A stretch of DNA of 64,000 nt, taken from the NCBI RefSeq assembly GCF_024169245.1, contig NZ_JALJWP010000001.1:5085501-5149500 (forward strand), in the 5' to 3' direction. Position 1 is the stretch's first letter. The number at the start of each line of letters is the position of its first letter. Both the position numbers and the translations under genes were made by a program. The notes under the pieces are model-generated. The model saw nothing but the letters and a program-made list of their open reading frames with translations. It made no database searches and was not told the DNA's origin. The stretch comes from Pseudomonas koreensis (lineage in GTDB: Bacteria > Pseudomonadota > Gammaproteobacteria > Pseudomonadales > Pseudomonadaceae). This document shows positions 18,875-29,032 of the stretch, one piece after another.

Positions 18875-19735
18875 TTACTGGCCCGACGCAGGCATCGCCG
18901 GAATCGGCTCGGACGGCGGTGGAATATCCGGATTGGTCGGTGGCGTGATGGTTTCGCTGGCCGGTGCTGGCTCTTCAACGGGCGCTTGCGCAGGCGTGAT
19001 CGGCGCCGACTCCGCCGGCGGCGCCACCGGCTCGGAACTCACGGGCGCGGTTTCAGCCGGCGCCGGTGCAGGTTCCGCAGCCGGCGCGGGGGCAGGTTCC
19101 GCTGCAGGTGTCGGCGCCAGAGGCGCGGCAGCCGGTGCAGGCGTCACTTTCGGCTCAGGCACGCCCAGATCGGTTTTCGGTTTTTCTTCGATGTGCGCCG
19201 CTTTCTTCGCATCGGCGGGCAGGAACTGCTCGACCAGGGTGAAGAAACGCTCGTAGAACTTCTGCGCGGTGACGGTCTCACTGGCGACCTTGACCATCGA
19301 ATCGTCCGAGGAGCCGATCGGCATCGACACCGAACCCAACACGCCAACCCCGAGGCTGGCCGAGTTGTTGGTCTTCTTCAGCGCGTATCGGTCCTGCAAG
19401 GCGTTAGCGAACACCGTCGCGTGATGCCCGGCGCTGCCGTCTCCGGCGCAGACCACATTGAAGCTGATCTCGAGGTGCGTCTCGCCGGTCTGCTGGAAGC
19501 TCTTGTGACCGCTGACCAGTTTCGGATCGCTGCTGGTAATGATGTAGCCCTGACTGAGCAACGCGCGCCGGGCCGCTTCGCAACTGGCGGTATCGGTCAC
19601 CGGGTAATTGCGCGAAAAGGTGCCGGAGTCATCGAAGTTCTCATGCTCATAGATCGGCTTGTCCTTGGAACAACCGGCTACCGCAGTCAACAAAAGCGCC
19701 AGCCCGACGACACGCATGGGAGTGGAAATCAACAT
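18875..19735 (-). CDS. DUF2242 lipoprotein with Pro-Ala-rich tail
   Basis: 286 residues from ATG 19735 (AGGA 6 bases upstream). A lipoprotein signal with lipobox VAGC (residues about 10-24) is followed by the DUF2242 domain (about 25-175: CEAARRALLSQGYIITSSDP, ETHLEISFNVVCAG). The last 110 residues are almost all Pro, Ala, Glu and Thr (PAPAAEPAPAPAET), a flexible extension probably reaching through the periplasm. Expected outer-membrane lipoprotein. The molecular function of DUF2242 is not known. Confidence 0.85.
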   Translation of the reverse strand: MLISTPMRVVGLALLLTAVAGCSKDKPIYEHENFDDSGTFSRNYPVTDTASCEAARRALLSQGYIITSSDPKLVSGHKSFQQTGETHLEISFNVVCAGDGSAGHHATVFANALQDRYALKKTNNSASLGVGVLGSVSMPIGSSDDSMVKVASETVTAQKFYERFFTLVEQFLPADAKKAAHIEEKPKTDLGVPEPKVTPAPAAAPLAPTPAAEPAPAPAAEPAPAPAETAPVSSEPVAPPAESAPITPAQAPVEEPAPASETITPPTNPDIPPPSEPIPAMPASGQ

Positions 19736-19827
19736 TGAACATCCTGAGGGAAAACAGTCCGGGGCGTATTGTGCAACAGATCGCCGCCCCATGGCGCATG
19801 GAATAGTGTCAAGAATCGGTTACAACT

Positions 19828-20727
19828 TTACCGGTCATGAGCGGCAGGAAAAAGCCGCGCCGACAAATGATCGATCAGCGCGCGCAATTTCGCCGTAGCC
19901 TGCCGGCTCGACGGCCACAATACCCAGAACTGTCCGGCGTGCTCCACATGCTCATCAAGCACCCGGCGCAAGCGACCTTGGCGCACCGCTTCATGCACCA
20001 TGAAATCCGGCAGACAGGCAATGCCCATCCCGGCCAGCACCGCATGCTGCACCGCCTCGATCGAGGTGCTGAGCAGACGCAGCGGCAATACCGGCTCAGG
20101 CGCCCCCTCTGCGCGGCGCAGCGGCCAGGCCTCCAGCTTGCCGGTGGCGTGAAAGGTGTGACGTAAACAGGCGTGATCGGCCAGATCACCCGGCGTGCGC
20201 GGTTCACCTCTGTGTTCGAGATAATCGGGGCTCGCCACCAGCACCAGATGAAACTCGCCCAGCGGCCGCGCCATCAGCCGTGAATCCTTGGGTTTGCCGG
20301 TACGAATCACCGCGTCGAAACCCTCATCAATCACATCGACCATGCGGTCGGTGAGGTCCAGATCCAGTTCGATGTGCGGGTACAGCGTCATGAATTCGGT
20401 CATCACCGGCATGACCAACTCGTGCACCTGCGGCAGGCTGATCCGCAGCCGACCGTGGGGCGCCGAGGCGGCATTGCACAACTCGAACTCCGCCGCCTCC
20501 ACCTCCGCCAGAATCCTGCGACAACGCTCGAGAAACAAAGCGCCTTCCGAAGTCAGGGTGATACTGCGAGTGCTGCGATTGAACAAGCGCACGCCAAGCC
20601 GCGCTTCCAGCCGCGCAATGCTCTTGCCGACCGCCGACGATGACACCCCTTGCAAGCGGCCGGCTTCAGTGAAACTGCGAGTCTCGGCGACCTGCACAAA
20701 TACCGAGATGCTGCCCAGGCTATCCAT
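19828..20727 (-). CDS. LysR-family transcriptional regulator
   Basis: 299 residues. N-terminal winged helix (SISVFVQVAETRSFTEAGR, SSSAVGKSIARLEARLGVRL) and LysR effector domain of the CrgA/DmlR-like subgroup (LRISLPQVHELVMPVM, LDLDLTDRMVDVIDEGFDAV). Divergent from an MFS efflux-type gene with a 119-base gap, so that gene is the likely target. Confidence 0.9.
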   Translation of the reverse strand: MDSLGSISVFVQVAETRSFTEAGRLQGVSSSAVGKSIARLEARLGVRLFNRSTRSITLTSEGALFLERCRRILAEVEAAEFELCNAASAPHGRLRISLPQVHELVMPVMTEFMTLYPHIELDLDLTDRMVDVIDEGFDAVIRTGKPKDSRLMARPLGEFHLVLVASPDYLEHRGEPRTPGDLADHACLRHTFHATGKLEAWPLRRAEGAPEPVLPLRLLSTSIEAVQHAVLAGMGIACLPDFMVHEAVRQGRLRRVLDEHVEHAGQFWVLWPSSRQATAKLRALIDHLSARLFPAAHDR

Positions 20728-20846
20728 TCAAACCTCCGATTAGCTACATCCGTGTCCGATATGTTCGGAACCCTAACCTGTTTTTCCGCAATACGCAGCG
20801 CCCTACCCTGTGTTCCTCGACATTGATCACACAGAGACGCAGGAAC

Positions 20847-22052
20847 ATGACCGACGTACATTTCACCTCCTCAGGGCTCGACCAGCCGACTGAAACACGC
20901 GAACGCCTGCCTTACGGCGCACTGCTGGCGCTGGCCACGGCAGGTTTCATCACCGTCATGACCGAAGCGATGCCGGCGGGTCTGCTGCCGCAAATGAGCG
21001 CCGGCCTGAACGTATCTCAAGCGCTGATCGGGCAACTGGTCACGCTGTACGCCGTCGGCTCGATACTCGCGGCGATCCCCCTGACCATCGCGACCCGTGG
21101 CTGGCGCCGCAAACCATTGCTGTTGACCGCGATCACCGGCTTCGCCGTGGCCAACAGCGTTACTGCCGTATCCGAGCAGTACTGGCTGACCCTGAGCGCA
21201 CGTTTTATCGCTGGCCTCTTCGCAGGCCTGCTCTGGGCACTCCTGGCCGGCTACGCCAGTCGCATGGTCGCACCTCACCTGCAAGGCCGCGCCATCACCG
21301 TCGCCATGCTCGGCGCGCCATTGGCGCTATCGCTCGGCATACCTGCCGGGACGCTGCTGGGCACGATGGTGGGCTGGCGCCTGAGCTTTGCCATCATGAC
21401 CGCGCTGACCCTAGTGCTGGTAATCTGGGTGCACCTGCGAGTCCCGGACTTCGCCGGCGAAGTTGAAGGAAATCGCCTGCCCTTGCGTCAGGTATTCACC
21501 CTGCCCGGCATACGATCGGTACTGTTTGTAACCTTGTCCTACGTCGTGGCGCATAACCTTCTCTACACCTACATCGCGCCGTTCCTGCAACCCTCCGGTC
21601 TGACTTCGGACATTGATCGCGTACTATTGGCGTTCGGCCTGGCCTCGGTGCTGAGCCTGTGGATTGTCGGAAGCCTGATTGACCGCTGGTTGCGTGAACT
21701 GGTACTCGGGAGTGCGGCACTGTTCCTGCTCGCGGCGATAGCCCTGGCGCTGTGGCGCGCATCGCCCGGCGTGGTTTACGCAGCCGTTATCGTCTGGGGA
21801 CTGGCATTCGGCGCGATGCCCTCGCTCCTGCAAACAGCCTCAGCGAAAACCGCCTCCCAAGCCGCTGATACAGCACAATCGATGCTGGTGACACTCTGGA
21901 ATGTTGGTATTGCCGGCGGCGGACTGGCCGGCGGATTGATGATGGGGAATTTTGGGGTCGGAGCATTTCCGTGGATTGTCGCAGGGTTGCTGGTGTTGAC
22001 GCTGTCTGCGGTGGTGATGGCCAGGGCGCATGGGTTTCCGTCGGGGCGGTGA
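20847..22052 (+). CDS. MFS transporter (probable drug or metabolite exporter)
   Basis: 401 residues with about 12 hydrophobic helices. The opening ALLALATAGFITVMTEAMPA and LPQMSAGLNVSQALIGQLV, with RFIAGLFAGLLWALLAGYAS, are typical of the AraJ/SotB/PbuE-like DHA1 exporter group. AGGAAC lies immediately before the ATG. It faces a LysR gene across a short promoter region. Substrate cannot be read from the sequence. Confidence 0.87.
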   Translation: MTDVHFTSSGLDQPTETRERLPYGALLALATAGFITVMTEAMPAGLLPQMSAGLNVSQALIGQLVTLYAVGSILAAIPLTIATRGWRRKPLLLTAITGFAVANSVTAVSEQYWLTLSARFIAGLFAGLLWALLAGYASRMVAPHLQGRAITVAMLGAPLALSLGIPAGTLLGTMVGWRLSFAIMTALTLVLVIWVHLRVPDFAGEVEGNRLPLRQVFTLPGIRSVLFVTLSYVVAHNLLYTYIAPFLQPSGLTSDIDRVLLAFGLASVLSLWIVGSLIDRWLRELVLGSAALFLLAAIALALWRASPGVVYAAVIVWGLAFGAMPSLLQTASAKTASQAADTAQSMLVTLWNVGIAGGGLAGGLMMGNFGVGAFPWIVAGLLVLTLSAVVMARAHGFPSGR

Positions 22053-22610
22053 AAACGTTTAGAAAAATGACCAGCCTCGATCTGTGCGACCCGCAGGAGA
22101 TTGGTTGTCAGGCAAGTCGCCATCGCGAGCAGGCTCACTCCTACAGTGGATTGGGTACCACCTCAAAAATCAGGTCCGGCTGTCAGGCCGCCTTCGCAAG
22201 CAAGCTCGCTCCCACAGAAAAGCAAGATCAAAAGATCGCAGCCTTCGGCAGCTCCTACACAATGAGCGTTAGCTCGAGTGCTTTTGATCTTGATCCACGG
22301 GCGACTTCGGAAGGCTGAGCGGAGGGATTGATCCGGGCGTAGGAGCGCAGCGACCGTCTGGCGCAGCCAGACACAGCGGAAGGAGGTGCAGCGAAGCAAA
22401 CCGGAGCCGCTGCGCCAGGATCGATCCCGCAGCGAAGGAACCCGAGCCTGCGAGGGCCGAACGCAGGAGCAAGCCTTTTCGGTTACCTTTTCGGCGTTTG
22501 GAAAAGGTGACTCGCCGTAAGGGCGAAACCGCCAGCAGCCGCTACCGAAGCAACGGATATTCACCCAACCGCCCCAGGGAGCATGGCCGGCCCAAAGGCC
22601 GCCAAGGCAC
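22053..22610. repeat. Repeat-rich intergenic region
   Basis: Nearly 560 bases without a convincing gene. In order: half repeats CGCGAGCAGGCTCACTCCTA (about 22122), CGCAAGCAAGCTCGCTCCCA (about 22195) and GATCGCAGCCTTCGGCAGCT (about 22235). Then comes a roughly 320-base block (22260-22600) beginning GTTAGCTCGAGTGCTTTTGA, with purine-rich text such as GGAAGGAGGTGCAGCGAAGC. I believe this block is a dispersed element in P. fluorescens-group genomes, but that is from memory. A minus-strand frame through it is probably not a gene. Confidence 0.55.
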
Positions 22611-22645
22611 AAAAACAAAAAAGCCCCGACCAACCGGCCGGGGCT
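22611..22645 (-). terminator. Rho-independent terminator after ppiD
   Basis: Read on the minus strand, AGCCCCG (22645-22639) pairs with CGGGGCT (22628-22622) and is followed by TTTTTTGTTTTT. It lies 23 bases after the ppiD stop. Confidence 0.9.
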
Positions 22646-22667
22646 CCTTCAAACGTCAGTCAAAAGA

Positions 22668-24539
22668 TCAGAACCGCTCGATCTTCGCCTCAGCTTCCAG
22701 TTGCTTGCGATAAGCCGCAAAGTCCTGCTGCCCCTCACGGGAAGCCAGGAAGCGACGGTATTGCGCCTTCTCTTCATCCGTCGGCGCAGCCGCTTCATTG
22801 ACGCCATTCAGACGCACAATCATCAGACTACCGTCCGGCAACGTAACGCTGGTGAACGTCGGCTTGTCCTTCGCAGCCGGCTTCGGCATACGGAACAACG
22901 CCTGCAGCACAGCCGGATCAACCCCTTCCTGACCACGGGTGGCCGCTTCGGTGGTTTTCCAGGTCTGGCCGTCGATGGCCTTGTCCAGCGGCGCCTTCCC
23001 GTCGCGCAGATCGGCAATCAGCTTCTCGGCACGGGTCTTGGCCTCGGCACTGGCGTGCTCCTTGGTCAACTGAGTGCGGATTGCCGCGTTCACGCTTTCC
23101 AGCGGCAGTTGCGCAGGCTTGAGATGCTCCTTGGCGCGCAACACGATCACGGTTTCCGGATCCAGCTCGATGGCCGTGCTGTTGGCACCTTCATCAATCA
23201 CTTCCGGGCTGAACGCAGCAGTGACCACGGCACGGTTGGCCGCAACACCTTCGCCACCCTCGCGGCCGAACGGCTTGGAAGTGTGCACGGTCAGCTTCAG
23301 ATCCGCCGCTGGCTGAGCCAGGTCGGACGCTTCGAATGCGGAGTCTTCCAGTTGCTTGGTCGCCTCGACGAAACGCTGCTCGACCTGCGCGGCTTTCAGC
23401 TCGCGGGTCAGCTTGTCTTTCAGACTGGCCAGAGTCGGCACTTCAGGCGCTTCCACACCCAACAGCTTGATCAGGTGATAACCGAAGTCGGTACGAATCG
23501 GCTCGGATACCTGGTCTTTCGACAGCGAATACAGAGCCTTTTCGAAGGCCGGATCGTAAACGCCAGGACCGGCATAACCGAGGTCACCGCCATTGTTTGC
23601 CGAACCCGGATCCTGCGAGAACTCCTTGGCCAGCGCTTCGAACTTCTCGCCCTTGGCCAGACGCGCCTGGACTTCGTCGATCTTCGCCTTGGCCTGTGCC
23701 TCGGTAGTCTTATCGTTCACTTCAATCAGGATGTGCGCGGCACGACGCTGTTCCGACAGGTTGGCGATCTCTTTCTGATACGCCGCCTCAAGGTCTTCAT
23801 CCTTCACCGCGACCTGATCGAAGAACGACGACTTCTTCAGCTCGACGTAATCGATGATCACCTGATCCGGAGTCATGAACTCCTTGGCGTGTTCATCGTA
23901 GTAAGCCTTGACCTCGTCATCGGTCAGCTTGACCGCAGCCGGGTCGGCCTTGACGTTCAGAGTGGCGAAATCGCGGGTCTGTTTTTCCAGACGGGCGAAT
24001 GCCAGCACTTCGGCGTCGGTCACGAAACCGCTGCCGGCAACGCCAGCGCGCAACTGGCCAATCAGCATTTCCTGAGCCAGCATCTGGCGGAACTGCATGC
24101 GGCTGTAACCCAGTTGACGGATCACCTGGTCGAAACGCTCGGAGCTGAACTTGCCGTCGACCTGGAATTCAGGTGTCTGCAGGATCACTTGATCCAGCGC
24201 GGCTTCGGAGAAGGAGAACTTCGCCTGTTCGGCGCCTTGCAGCAGCAACTTGCGGTCGATCAGGCCTTTGAGAGCCGATTCGCGCAGCATTTTTTCGTCG
24301 AGCAAGGAAGCATCGAAGTCCTTGCCCAGCTGTTGCATAAGCTGACGGCGTTGCATGTCAACCGCCTGGCTCAGCTCGTTCTGGCTGATTTCGTCACCGT
24401 TGACCTTGGCCGCCTCGTTCTTGTGAGTCGTGGCCTGAAAAATGGCGTCGAAACCGGTCAGGGCCATCAGTGCAACGATGACCCCGATAATGGTCTTGGC
24501 AATCCAGCCTTGTGAATTGTCCCTGATATTCTGCAGCAT
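22668..24539 (-). CDS. ppiD: Periplasmic folding chaperone / peptidyl-prolyl isomerase PpiD
   Basis: 623 residues, full length. One N-terminal transmembrane helix (about 13-35, WIAKTIIGVIVALMALTGF) anchors it to the inner membrane beside the translocon. A SurA/PpiD-type chaperone region follows (DEISQNELSQAVDMQRRQLM), then a parvulin domain (about 265-360: RAAHILIEVNDKTTEAQAKA, GDLGYAGPGVYDPAFEKALY) and a C-terminal lobe. PpiD helps newly exported proteins leave SecYEG. Last gene of the tig-clpP-clpX-lon-hupB row. Confidence 0.96.
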   Translation of the reverse strand: MLQNIRDNSQGWIAKTIIGVIVALMALTGFDAIFQATTHKNEAAKVNGDEISQNELSQAVDMQRRQLMQQLGKDFDASLLDEKMLRESALKGLIDRKLLLQGAEQAKFSFSEAALDQVILQTPEFQVDGKFSSERFDQVIRQLGYSRMQFRQMLAQEMLIGQLRAGVAGSGFVTDAEVLAFARLEKQTRDFATLNVKADPAAVKLTDDEVKAYYDEHAKEFMTPDQVIIDYVELKKSSFFDQVAVKDEDLEAAYQKEIANLSEQRRAAHILIEVNDKTTEAQAKAKIDEVQARLAKGEKFEALAKEFSQDPGSANNGGDLGYAGPGVYDPAFEKALYSLSKDQVSEPIRTDFGYHLIKLLGVEAPEVPTLASLKDKLTRELKAAQVEQRFVEATKQLEDSAFEASDLAQPAADLKLTVHTSKPFGREGGEGVAANRAVVTAAFSPEVIDEGANSTAIELDPETVIVLRAKEHLKPAQLPLESVNAAIRTQLTKEHASAEAKTRAEKLIADLRDGKAPLDKAIDGQTWKTTEAATRGQEGVDPAVLQALFRMPKPAAKDKPTFTSVTLPDGSLMIVRLNGVNEAAAPTDEEKAQYRRFLASREGQQDFAAYRKQLEAEAKIERF

Positions 24540-24602
24540 GCGTCCCCCAGAAACGGTTGAACTTCAATTTAGGCAACCGTGGAGCGTGGGTAGAATCCGG
24601 AT

Positions 24603-24633
24603 AGAAGAAAGGCGCATCCGAGGATGCGCCTTC
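24603..24633 (-). terminator. Rho-independent terminator after the tRNA-like element
   Basis: AAGGCGCATCC (24609-24619) and GGATGCGCCTT (24622-24632) form an 11-bp stem with a 2-base loop; on the minus strand the stem is followed by TCTTC. It sits just after the CCA end of the tRNA-like sequence, so that element is, or was, a transcription unit. Confidence 0.75.
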
Positions 24634-24640
24634 TCGTAAC

Positions 24641-24716
24641 TGGCGGAGCGGACAGGGCTCGAACCCTCGATCCCGGCGTTACAGGTGCCTGTTCCAGCCA
24701 CCTGCTCTACCGCTCC
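24641..24716 (-). pseudogene. Degenerate tRNA-like sequence (tRNA-Asp-like relic)
   Basis: Exactly 76 nt with encoded CCA. The acceptor stem GGAGCGG/CCGCTCC is perfect and the T loop TTCGAGC is canonical. The start (GGAGCGGTAG) and the 3' half resemble tRNA-Asp as I remember it. In a standard cloverleaf the D stem (GAGC with GAAC) and anticodon stem (GGCAC with GCCGG) fail to pair, and the loop CTGTAAC would give anticodon GTA. Instead CAGGTG and CACCTG can form a different hairpin. Probably a decayed tRNA copy or a tRNA-like RNA; no confident isotype. Confidence 0.55.
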
Positions 24717-24766
24717 GCTGCCAAGTCAGGCTTGACCCCGACCCGGATGGGTAAAAACCTGAAAAC

Positions 24767-25039
24767 TCAGTTAACAGCTTCTTTCAGTGCTTTACCGGCT
24801 TTGAAACCTGGCTTCTTGGCAGCCGGGATTTCCAGAGTCTTGCCGGTTTGCGGGTTGCGGCCGGTACGAGCCGGACGGTCAGTCACGGAGAAAGTACCGA
24901 AACCAACCAGAACAACGGAGTCGCCAGCCTTCAGAGCGCCAGTGACGGATTCGATTACAGCGTCCAGCGCACGGCCAGCAGCAGCTTTCGGGATATCAGC
25001 GGATGCAGCGATAGCATCAATCAGTTCCGACTTGTTCAC
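24767..25039 (-). CDS. hupB: DNA-binding protein HU, beta-type
   Basis: 90 residues, complete HU. It bends and compacts DNA as a dimer. Family features: [20 protein letters not shown], the core [20 protein letters not shown] and the arm with the proline [20 protein letters not shown]. Located between lon and ppiD as in other gamma-proteobacteria, with its own 149-base upstream region. Confidence 0.97.
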   Translation of the reverse strand: MNKSELIDAIAASADIPKAAAGRALDAVIESVTGALKAGDSVVLVGFGTFSVTDRPARTGRNPQTGKTLEIPAAKKPGFKAGKALKEAVN

Positions 25040-25188
25040 TCTAAGTCCCCTTATATCTATTTTGAGATGTTTCTAAGTTTTTTGGTGAAAGCAAAAACGA
25101 GTGCTGAATGGCCTACAGACACTTAAGAGCCGCTTTATAACAAGGGCTCTAAAATGCTGTCAAGGAAAGCCCCCCAGGCTAAAACGTA

Positions 25189-27585
25189 TTAATGCGTGCT
25201 AATTCTTTCCTTGGCATCAGACTCGCGTTTTTCGTCCTTGGCAACTATCTCCGGAGCCACATCCGGCAAGGGCTCCGGCGCGTATTGCAGCGCAATTTGC
25301 AGGACCTCGTCAATCCATTTAACCGGTTTGATCTGCAGATCCTGCTTGATATTGTCAGGAATCTCCTTCAGATCGCGGACGTTTTCTTCCGGAATAATCA
25401 CAATCTTGATTCCGCCGCGATGTGCCGCCAGCAGTTTTTCCTTCAAACCGCCGATTGCCAGCACCTGACCACGGAGAGTGATTTCGCCGGTCATGGCGAC
25501 ATCGGCACGCACTGGAATCCCGGTCAACGCCGATACCAGCGCCGTGCACATGCCCACGCCAGCGCTAGGGCCGTCTTTCGGCGTAGCACCTTCGGGCATA
25601 TGAATGTGGGTGTCGCGCTTCTCGTGGAAGTCCAGCGGAATGCCCAGGCTCTTGGCGCGGCTGCGCACGACGGTCTGCGCGGCAGTGATCGATTCGACCA
25701 TCACATCACCCAGCGAACCGGTCTTGATCAGTTGCCCTTTGCCCGGAATCACCGCGGCTTCGATGGTCAGCAATTCGCCACCAACCTGAGTCCACGCCAG
25801 GCCGGTCACCTGCCCCACCTGATCCTGCTGCTCGGCGAGACCGTAGCGGAACTTGCGCACGCCGAGGAAATGCTCGAGCAGATCAGCTGTCACTTTTACC
25901 GAGAAACGTTTTTCCAGTGCATGCTCTTTGACCGCCTTGCGGCAGACCTTGGCAATCTGCCGCTCAAGACCACGCACGCCCGCTTCACGGGTGTAGTAAC
26001 GGATGATGTCGCGGATCGCTTCCTCGTCGAACTCCAGCTCGCCCTTCTTCAGACCATTGGCGGCGATCTGTTTTGGCGACAGGTATTTCACGGCGATGTT
26101 GATCTTCTCGTCTTCGGTGTAACCCGGCAGACGGATGACTTCCATCCGGTCCAGCAGGGCTGGCGGAATGTTCATCGAGTTCGAGGTGCACAGGAACATC
26201 ACATCGGACAGGTCGTAATCGACTTCCAGATAGTGATCGTTGAAGTTGTGGTTCTGCTCCGGATCAAGCACTTCCAGCAATGCCGACGCCGGATCGCCAC
26301 GCATGTCGCTGCCCATCTTGTCGATTTCATCGAGCAGGAACAGCGGGTTGCGAACGCCCACTTTTGTCATCTTTTGAATCAATCTTCCCGGCATCGAACC
26401 GATGTAGGTGCGGCGATGACCACGAATTTCCGCTTCATCACGCACGCCGCCCAGGGCCATGCGCACGAATTTGCGGTTGGTGGCATGAGCAATCGATTCT
26501 GCCAGCGAGGTTTTACCCACACCTGGAGGACCGACCAGGCACAACACCGGGCCACGGATCTTTTTCACGCGTTTTTGCACAGCGAGGTATTCAAGGATGC
26601 GTTCCTTGACCTCTTCGAGACCGTAGTGATCGGCGTCGAGAATGTCTTCTGCACGGGCCAGATCGAGGCGTACCTTGCTCTGCGCCTTCCACGGCACTTG
26701 CACCAGCCAGTCGATGTACGAGCGCACCACGGTGGCTTCAGCCGACATTGGCGACATCTGCTTGAGCTTGTTCAGCTCGGCGGTGGCTTTGGCCAGTGCG
26801 TCTTTCGGCAGGCCGGCCGCATCGATGCGTTTCTTCAGCTCTTCGATTTCGTTGTGACCTTCGTCACCGTCGCCGAGCTCTTTCTGAATGGCCTTCATCT
26901 GCTCGTTCAGGTAGTACTCGCGCTGACTGCGCTCCATCTGCTTCTTGACGCGACCGCGAATGCGTTTCTCGACCTGCAGCAGGTCGATTTCCGCATCCAG
27001 CAGCGCCAGCACGTGCTCGACACGGGCTGACAGATCGATGATCTCGAGGATTTCCTGCTTCTGCTCGATTTTCAGCGCCATGTGCGCGGCCATGGTGTCG
27101 ACCAGACGACCCGGCTCATCGATACTGTTGAGTGACGACAGGACTTCAGCCGGGACTTTCTTGCCCAGCTGCACATATTGTTCGAACTGCGACAGCAATG
27201 TGCGCACGAAGACTTCGGATTCGCGTTCGGCAGCGTCGACTTCTTCGATCAGCGAAACCTCGGCGCGGCAGTGGCCATCGACTTCGCTGAAGCGTTCGAC
27301 GGTGCCACGCTGCTCGCCTTCGACCAGAACCTTGACGGTGCCATCAGGCAGCTTCAGCAACTGCAGAACCGTGGCAATCGTACCTACGCGATAGAGAGCG
27401 TCTTCACCGGGATCATCGTCAGCCGGGTTTCTCTGGGCCAGCAGCAGAATCTGCTTGTCACCCGTCATCGCTGCCTCGAGGGCTTCGATGGATTTCTCGC
27501 GCCCCACGAACAGCGGGATAACCATGTGCGGATAAACCACGACATCACGCAATGGCAGGAGAGGCAATTCGATGGTTGTCTTCAT
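25189..27585 (-). CDS. lon: ATP-dependent protease La (Lon)
   Basis: 798 residues, full length. N-terminal substrate domain ([20 protein letters not shown]), AAA+ module with Walker [16 protein letters not shown] and Walker [13 protein letters not shown], and the protease domain with catalytic serine in [16 protein letters not shown] and catalytic lysine in [14 protein letters not shown]. It degrades misfolded and regulatory proteins in the cytoplasm. Follows clpX after a terminator and a leader carrying a 14-bp palindrome (27602-27615), so it has its own promoter. Confidence 0.98.
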   Translation of the reverse strand: MKTTIELPLLPLRDVVVYPHMVIPLFVGREKSIEALEAAMTGDKQILLLAQRNPADDDPGEDALYRVGTIATVLQLLKLPDGTVKVLVEGEQRGTVERFSEVDGHCRAEVSLIEEVDAAERESEVFVRTLLSQFEQYVQLGKKVPAEVLSSLNSIDEPGRLVDTMAAHMALKIEQKQEILEIIDLSARVEHVLALLDAEIDLLQVEKRIRGRVKKQMERSQREYYLNEQMKAIQKELGDGDEGHNEIEELKKRIDAAGLPKDALAKATAELNKLKQMSPMSAEATVVRSYIDWLVQVPWKAQSKVRLDLARAEDILDADHYGLEEVKERILEYLAVQKRVKKIRGPVLCLVGPPGVGKTSLAESIAHATNRKFVRMALGGVRDEAEIRGHRRTYIGSMPGRLIQKMTKVGVRNPLFLLDEIDKMGSDMRGDPASALLEVLDPEQNHNFNDHYLEVDYDLSDVMFLCTSNSMNIPPALLDRMEVIRLPGYTEDEKINIAVKYLSPKQIAANGLKKGELEFDEEAIRDIIRYYTREAGVRGLERQIAKVCRKAVKEHALEKRFSVKVTADLLEHFLGVRKFRYGLAEQQDQVGQVTGLAWTQVGGELLTIEAAVIPGKGQLIKTGSLGDVMVESITAAQTVVRSRAKSLGIPLDFHEKRDTHIHMPEGATPKDGPSAGVGMCTALVSALTGIPVRADVAMTGEITLRGQVLAIGGLKEKLLAAHRGGIKIVIIPEENVRDLKEIPDNIKQDLQIKPVKWIDEVLQIALQYAPEPLPDVAPEIVAKDEKRESDAKERISTH

Positions 27586-27601
27586 GATTTCGCCTCTACG
27601 G

Positions 27602-27615
27602 CGGCCATATGGCCG
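27602..27615. promoter_or_regulatory. Perfect 14-bp palindrome in the lon leader
   Basis: CGGCCATATGGCCG lies 17-30 bases upstream of the lon ATG. Its closeness to the ribosome site suggests a protein-binding site or small RNA hairpin, but it may be chance. Confidence 0.35.
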
Positions 27616-27698
27616 TAATCAGATGGAATTGAGCTTGAAACCAAGATGGGGGCTGCCTCGAAAAAAAACAAGCGTAAAGCGGAGGTAAAAAACGACTT

Positions 27699-27726
27699 AA
27701 AAAAAAAGAGGCCCGAAGGCCCCTTC
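27699..27726 (-). terminator. Rho-independent terminator after clpX
   Basis: On the minus strand GGGGCC (27723-27718) pairs with GGCCTC (27713-27708) around a TTCG tetraloop and is followed by a run of at least eight T. It separates clpX from lon. Confidence 0.85.
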
Positions 27727-27748
27727 TTTGTTGCGGCGCGGTGGACGC

Positions 27749-29032
27749 TTACGCGTCCGGCGCTGCCTTGGCCGTCGGCTCACTGTTTTCGTAGATATAC
27801 AGTGGCTTGGACTTGCCTTCGATCACGCTTTCATCGATCACGACTTTGCTCACCTCGGACTGCGAGGGGATTTCATACATCGTGTCGAGCAGCACACCTT
27901 CGAGAATCGAACGCAGGCCACGGGCCCCGGTTTTACGTTCCAGGGCACGCTTGGCGACCGATTTCAGCGCGTCGGAACGGAATTCCAGATCCACGCCTTC
28001 CATCTCGAACAGCTTGGCATACTGTTTGGTCAGAGCATTTTTCGGCTCGGTGAGGATCTGCATCAGCGCAGCCTCGTCGAGCTCGTCCAGGGTCGCCAGG
28101 ACCGGCAGACGACCGACGAATTCCGGGATCAGACCGAACTTGACCAGATCGTCAGGCTCGACTTCACGCAGGGATTCACCGACTTTCTTGCCTTCTTCCT
28201 TGCTGCGCACTTCGGCGTTGAAGCCGATGCCGCCTTTGGTGGAACGGTTCTGAATGACCTTTTCCAGGCCAGAGAACGCACCGCCGCAGATGAACAGGAT
28301 GTTACGGGTGTCGACCTGCAGGAATTCCTGCTGCGGATGCTTGCGGCCACCTTGCGGCGGTACCGAAGCGACCGTGCCTTCGATCAACTTGAGCAAGGCC
28401 TGCTGCACGCCTTCACCGGAAACATCACGGGTGATCGACGGGTTGTCGGACTTGCGGGAAATCTTGTCGATTTCGTCGATGTAGACAATGCCCATCTGGG
28501 CTTTCTCTACGTCGTAATCGCACTTCTGCAGCAACTTCTGAATGATGTTCTCGACATCTTCACCTACGTAACCGGCCTCGGTGAGGGTGGTTGCGTCGGC
28601 GATGGTGAACGGAACGTTCAGCAAGCGGGCCAGTGTTTCGGCCAGCAGGGTTTTACCGGAGCCTGTCGGGCCGATCAGCAGGATGTTGCTCTTGCCGAGT
28701 TCGACGTCGTCAGCCTTTTTGTCACGCTGGTTCAGGCGCTTGTAGTGGTTGTACACCGCTACGGCCAAAACCTTTTTCGCACGCTCCTGACCAATGACGT
28801 ACTGGTCAAGGATGCCGCTGATTTCTTTAGGCGAAGGCAATTTATGCGCGCTGCTTTCGGCCTGTGCTTCCTGCACCTCCTCGCGGATGATGTCATTGCA
28901 CAGGTCGACGCACTCGTCGCAGATAAAGACCGAGGGGCCGGCAATCAATTTGCGCACTTCATGCTGGCTTTTGCCACAGAAGGAGCAATAGAGCAGCTTG
29001 CCGTTGTCCTCGCCGTTGCGGGTGTCAGTCAT
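27749..29032 (-). CDS. clpX: ATP-dependent unfoldase ClpX, specificity subunit of ClpXP
   Basis: 427 residues. The N-terminal zinc-binding domain has its four cysteines in [11 protein letters not shown] and [13 protein letters not shown]. The AAA+ domain has Walker [18 protein letters not shown], Walker [12 protein letters not shown] and pore loop GYVGEDVE. The start at 29032 ([11 protein letters not shown]) fits the known family start. It recognises, unfolds and feeds proteins to ClpP, encoded 112 bases upstream. Confidence 0.98.
   Translation of the reverse strand: MTDTRNGEDNGKLLYCSFCGKSQHEVRKLIAGPSVFICDECVDLCNDIIREEVQEAQAESSAHKLPSPKEISGILDQYVIGQERAKKVLAVAVYNHYKRLNQRDKKADDVELGKSNILLIGPTGSGKTLLAETLARLLNVPFTIADATTLTEAGYVGEDVENIIQKLLQKCDYDVEKAQMGIVYIDEIDKISRKSDNPSITRDVSGEGVQQALLKLIEGTVASVPPQGGRKHPQQEFLQVDTRNILFICGGAFSGLEKVIQNRSTKGGIGFNAEVRSKEEGKKVGESLREVEPDDLVKFGLIPEFVGRLPVLATLDELDEAALMQILTEPKNALTKQYAKLFEMEGVDLEFRSDALKSVAKRALERKTGARGLRSILEGVLLDTMYEIPSQSEVSKVVIDESVIEGKSKPLYIYENSEPTAKAAPDA

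Noticed and set aside
22163..22633. 156-codon minus-strand frame through repeat DNA
   Set aside because: It covers half repeats and a dispersed block; the product is low-complexity Trp/Arg/Ser text without a fold.
24624..25076. 150-codon plus-strand frame over the tRNA-like element and hupB
   Set aside because: Composed of antisense tRNA-like and antisense hupB sequence; typical spurious call.
25192..27030. 612-codon plus-strand open frame opposite lon
   Set aside because: Antisense shadow of lon; no ribosome site or recognisable domain.
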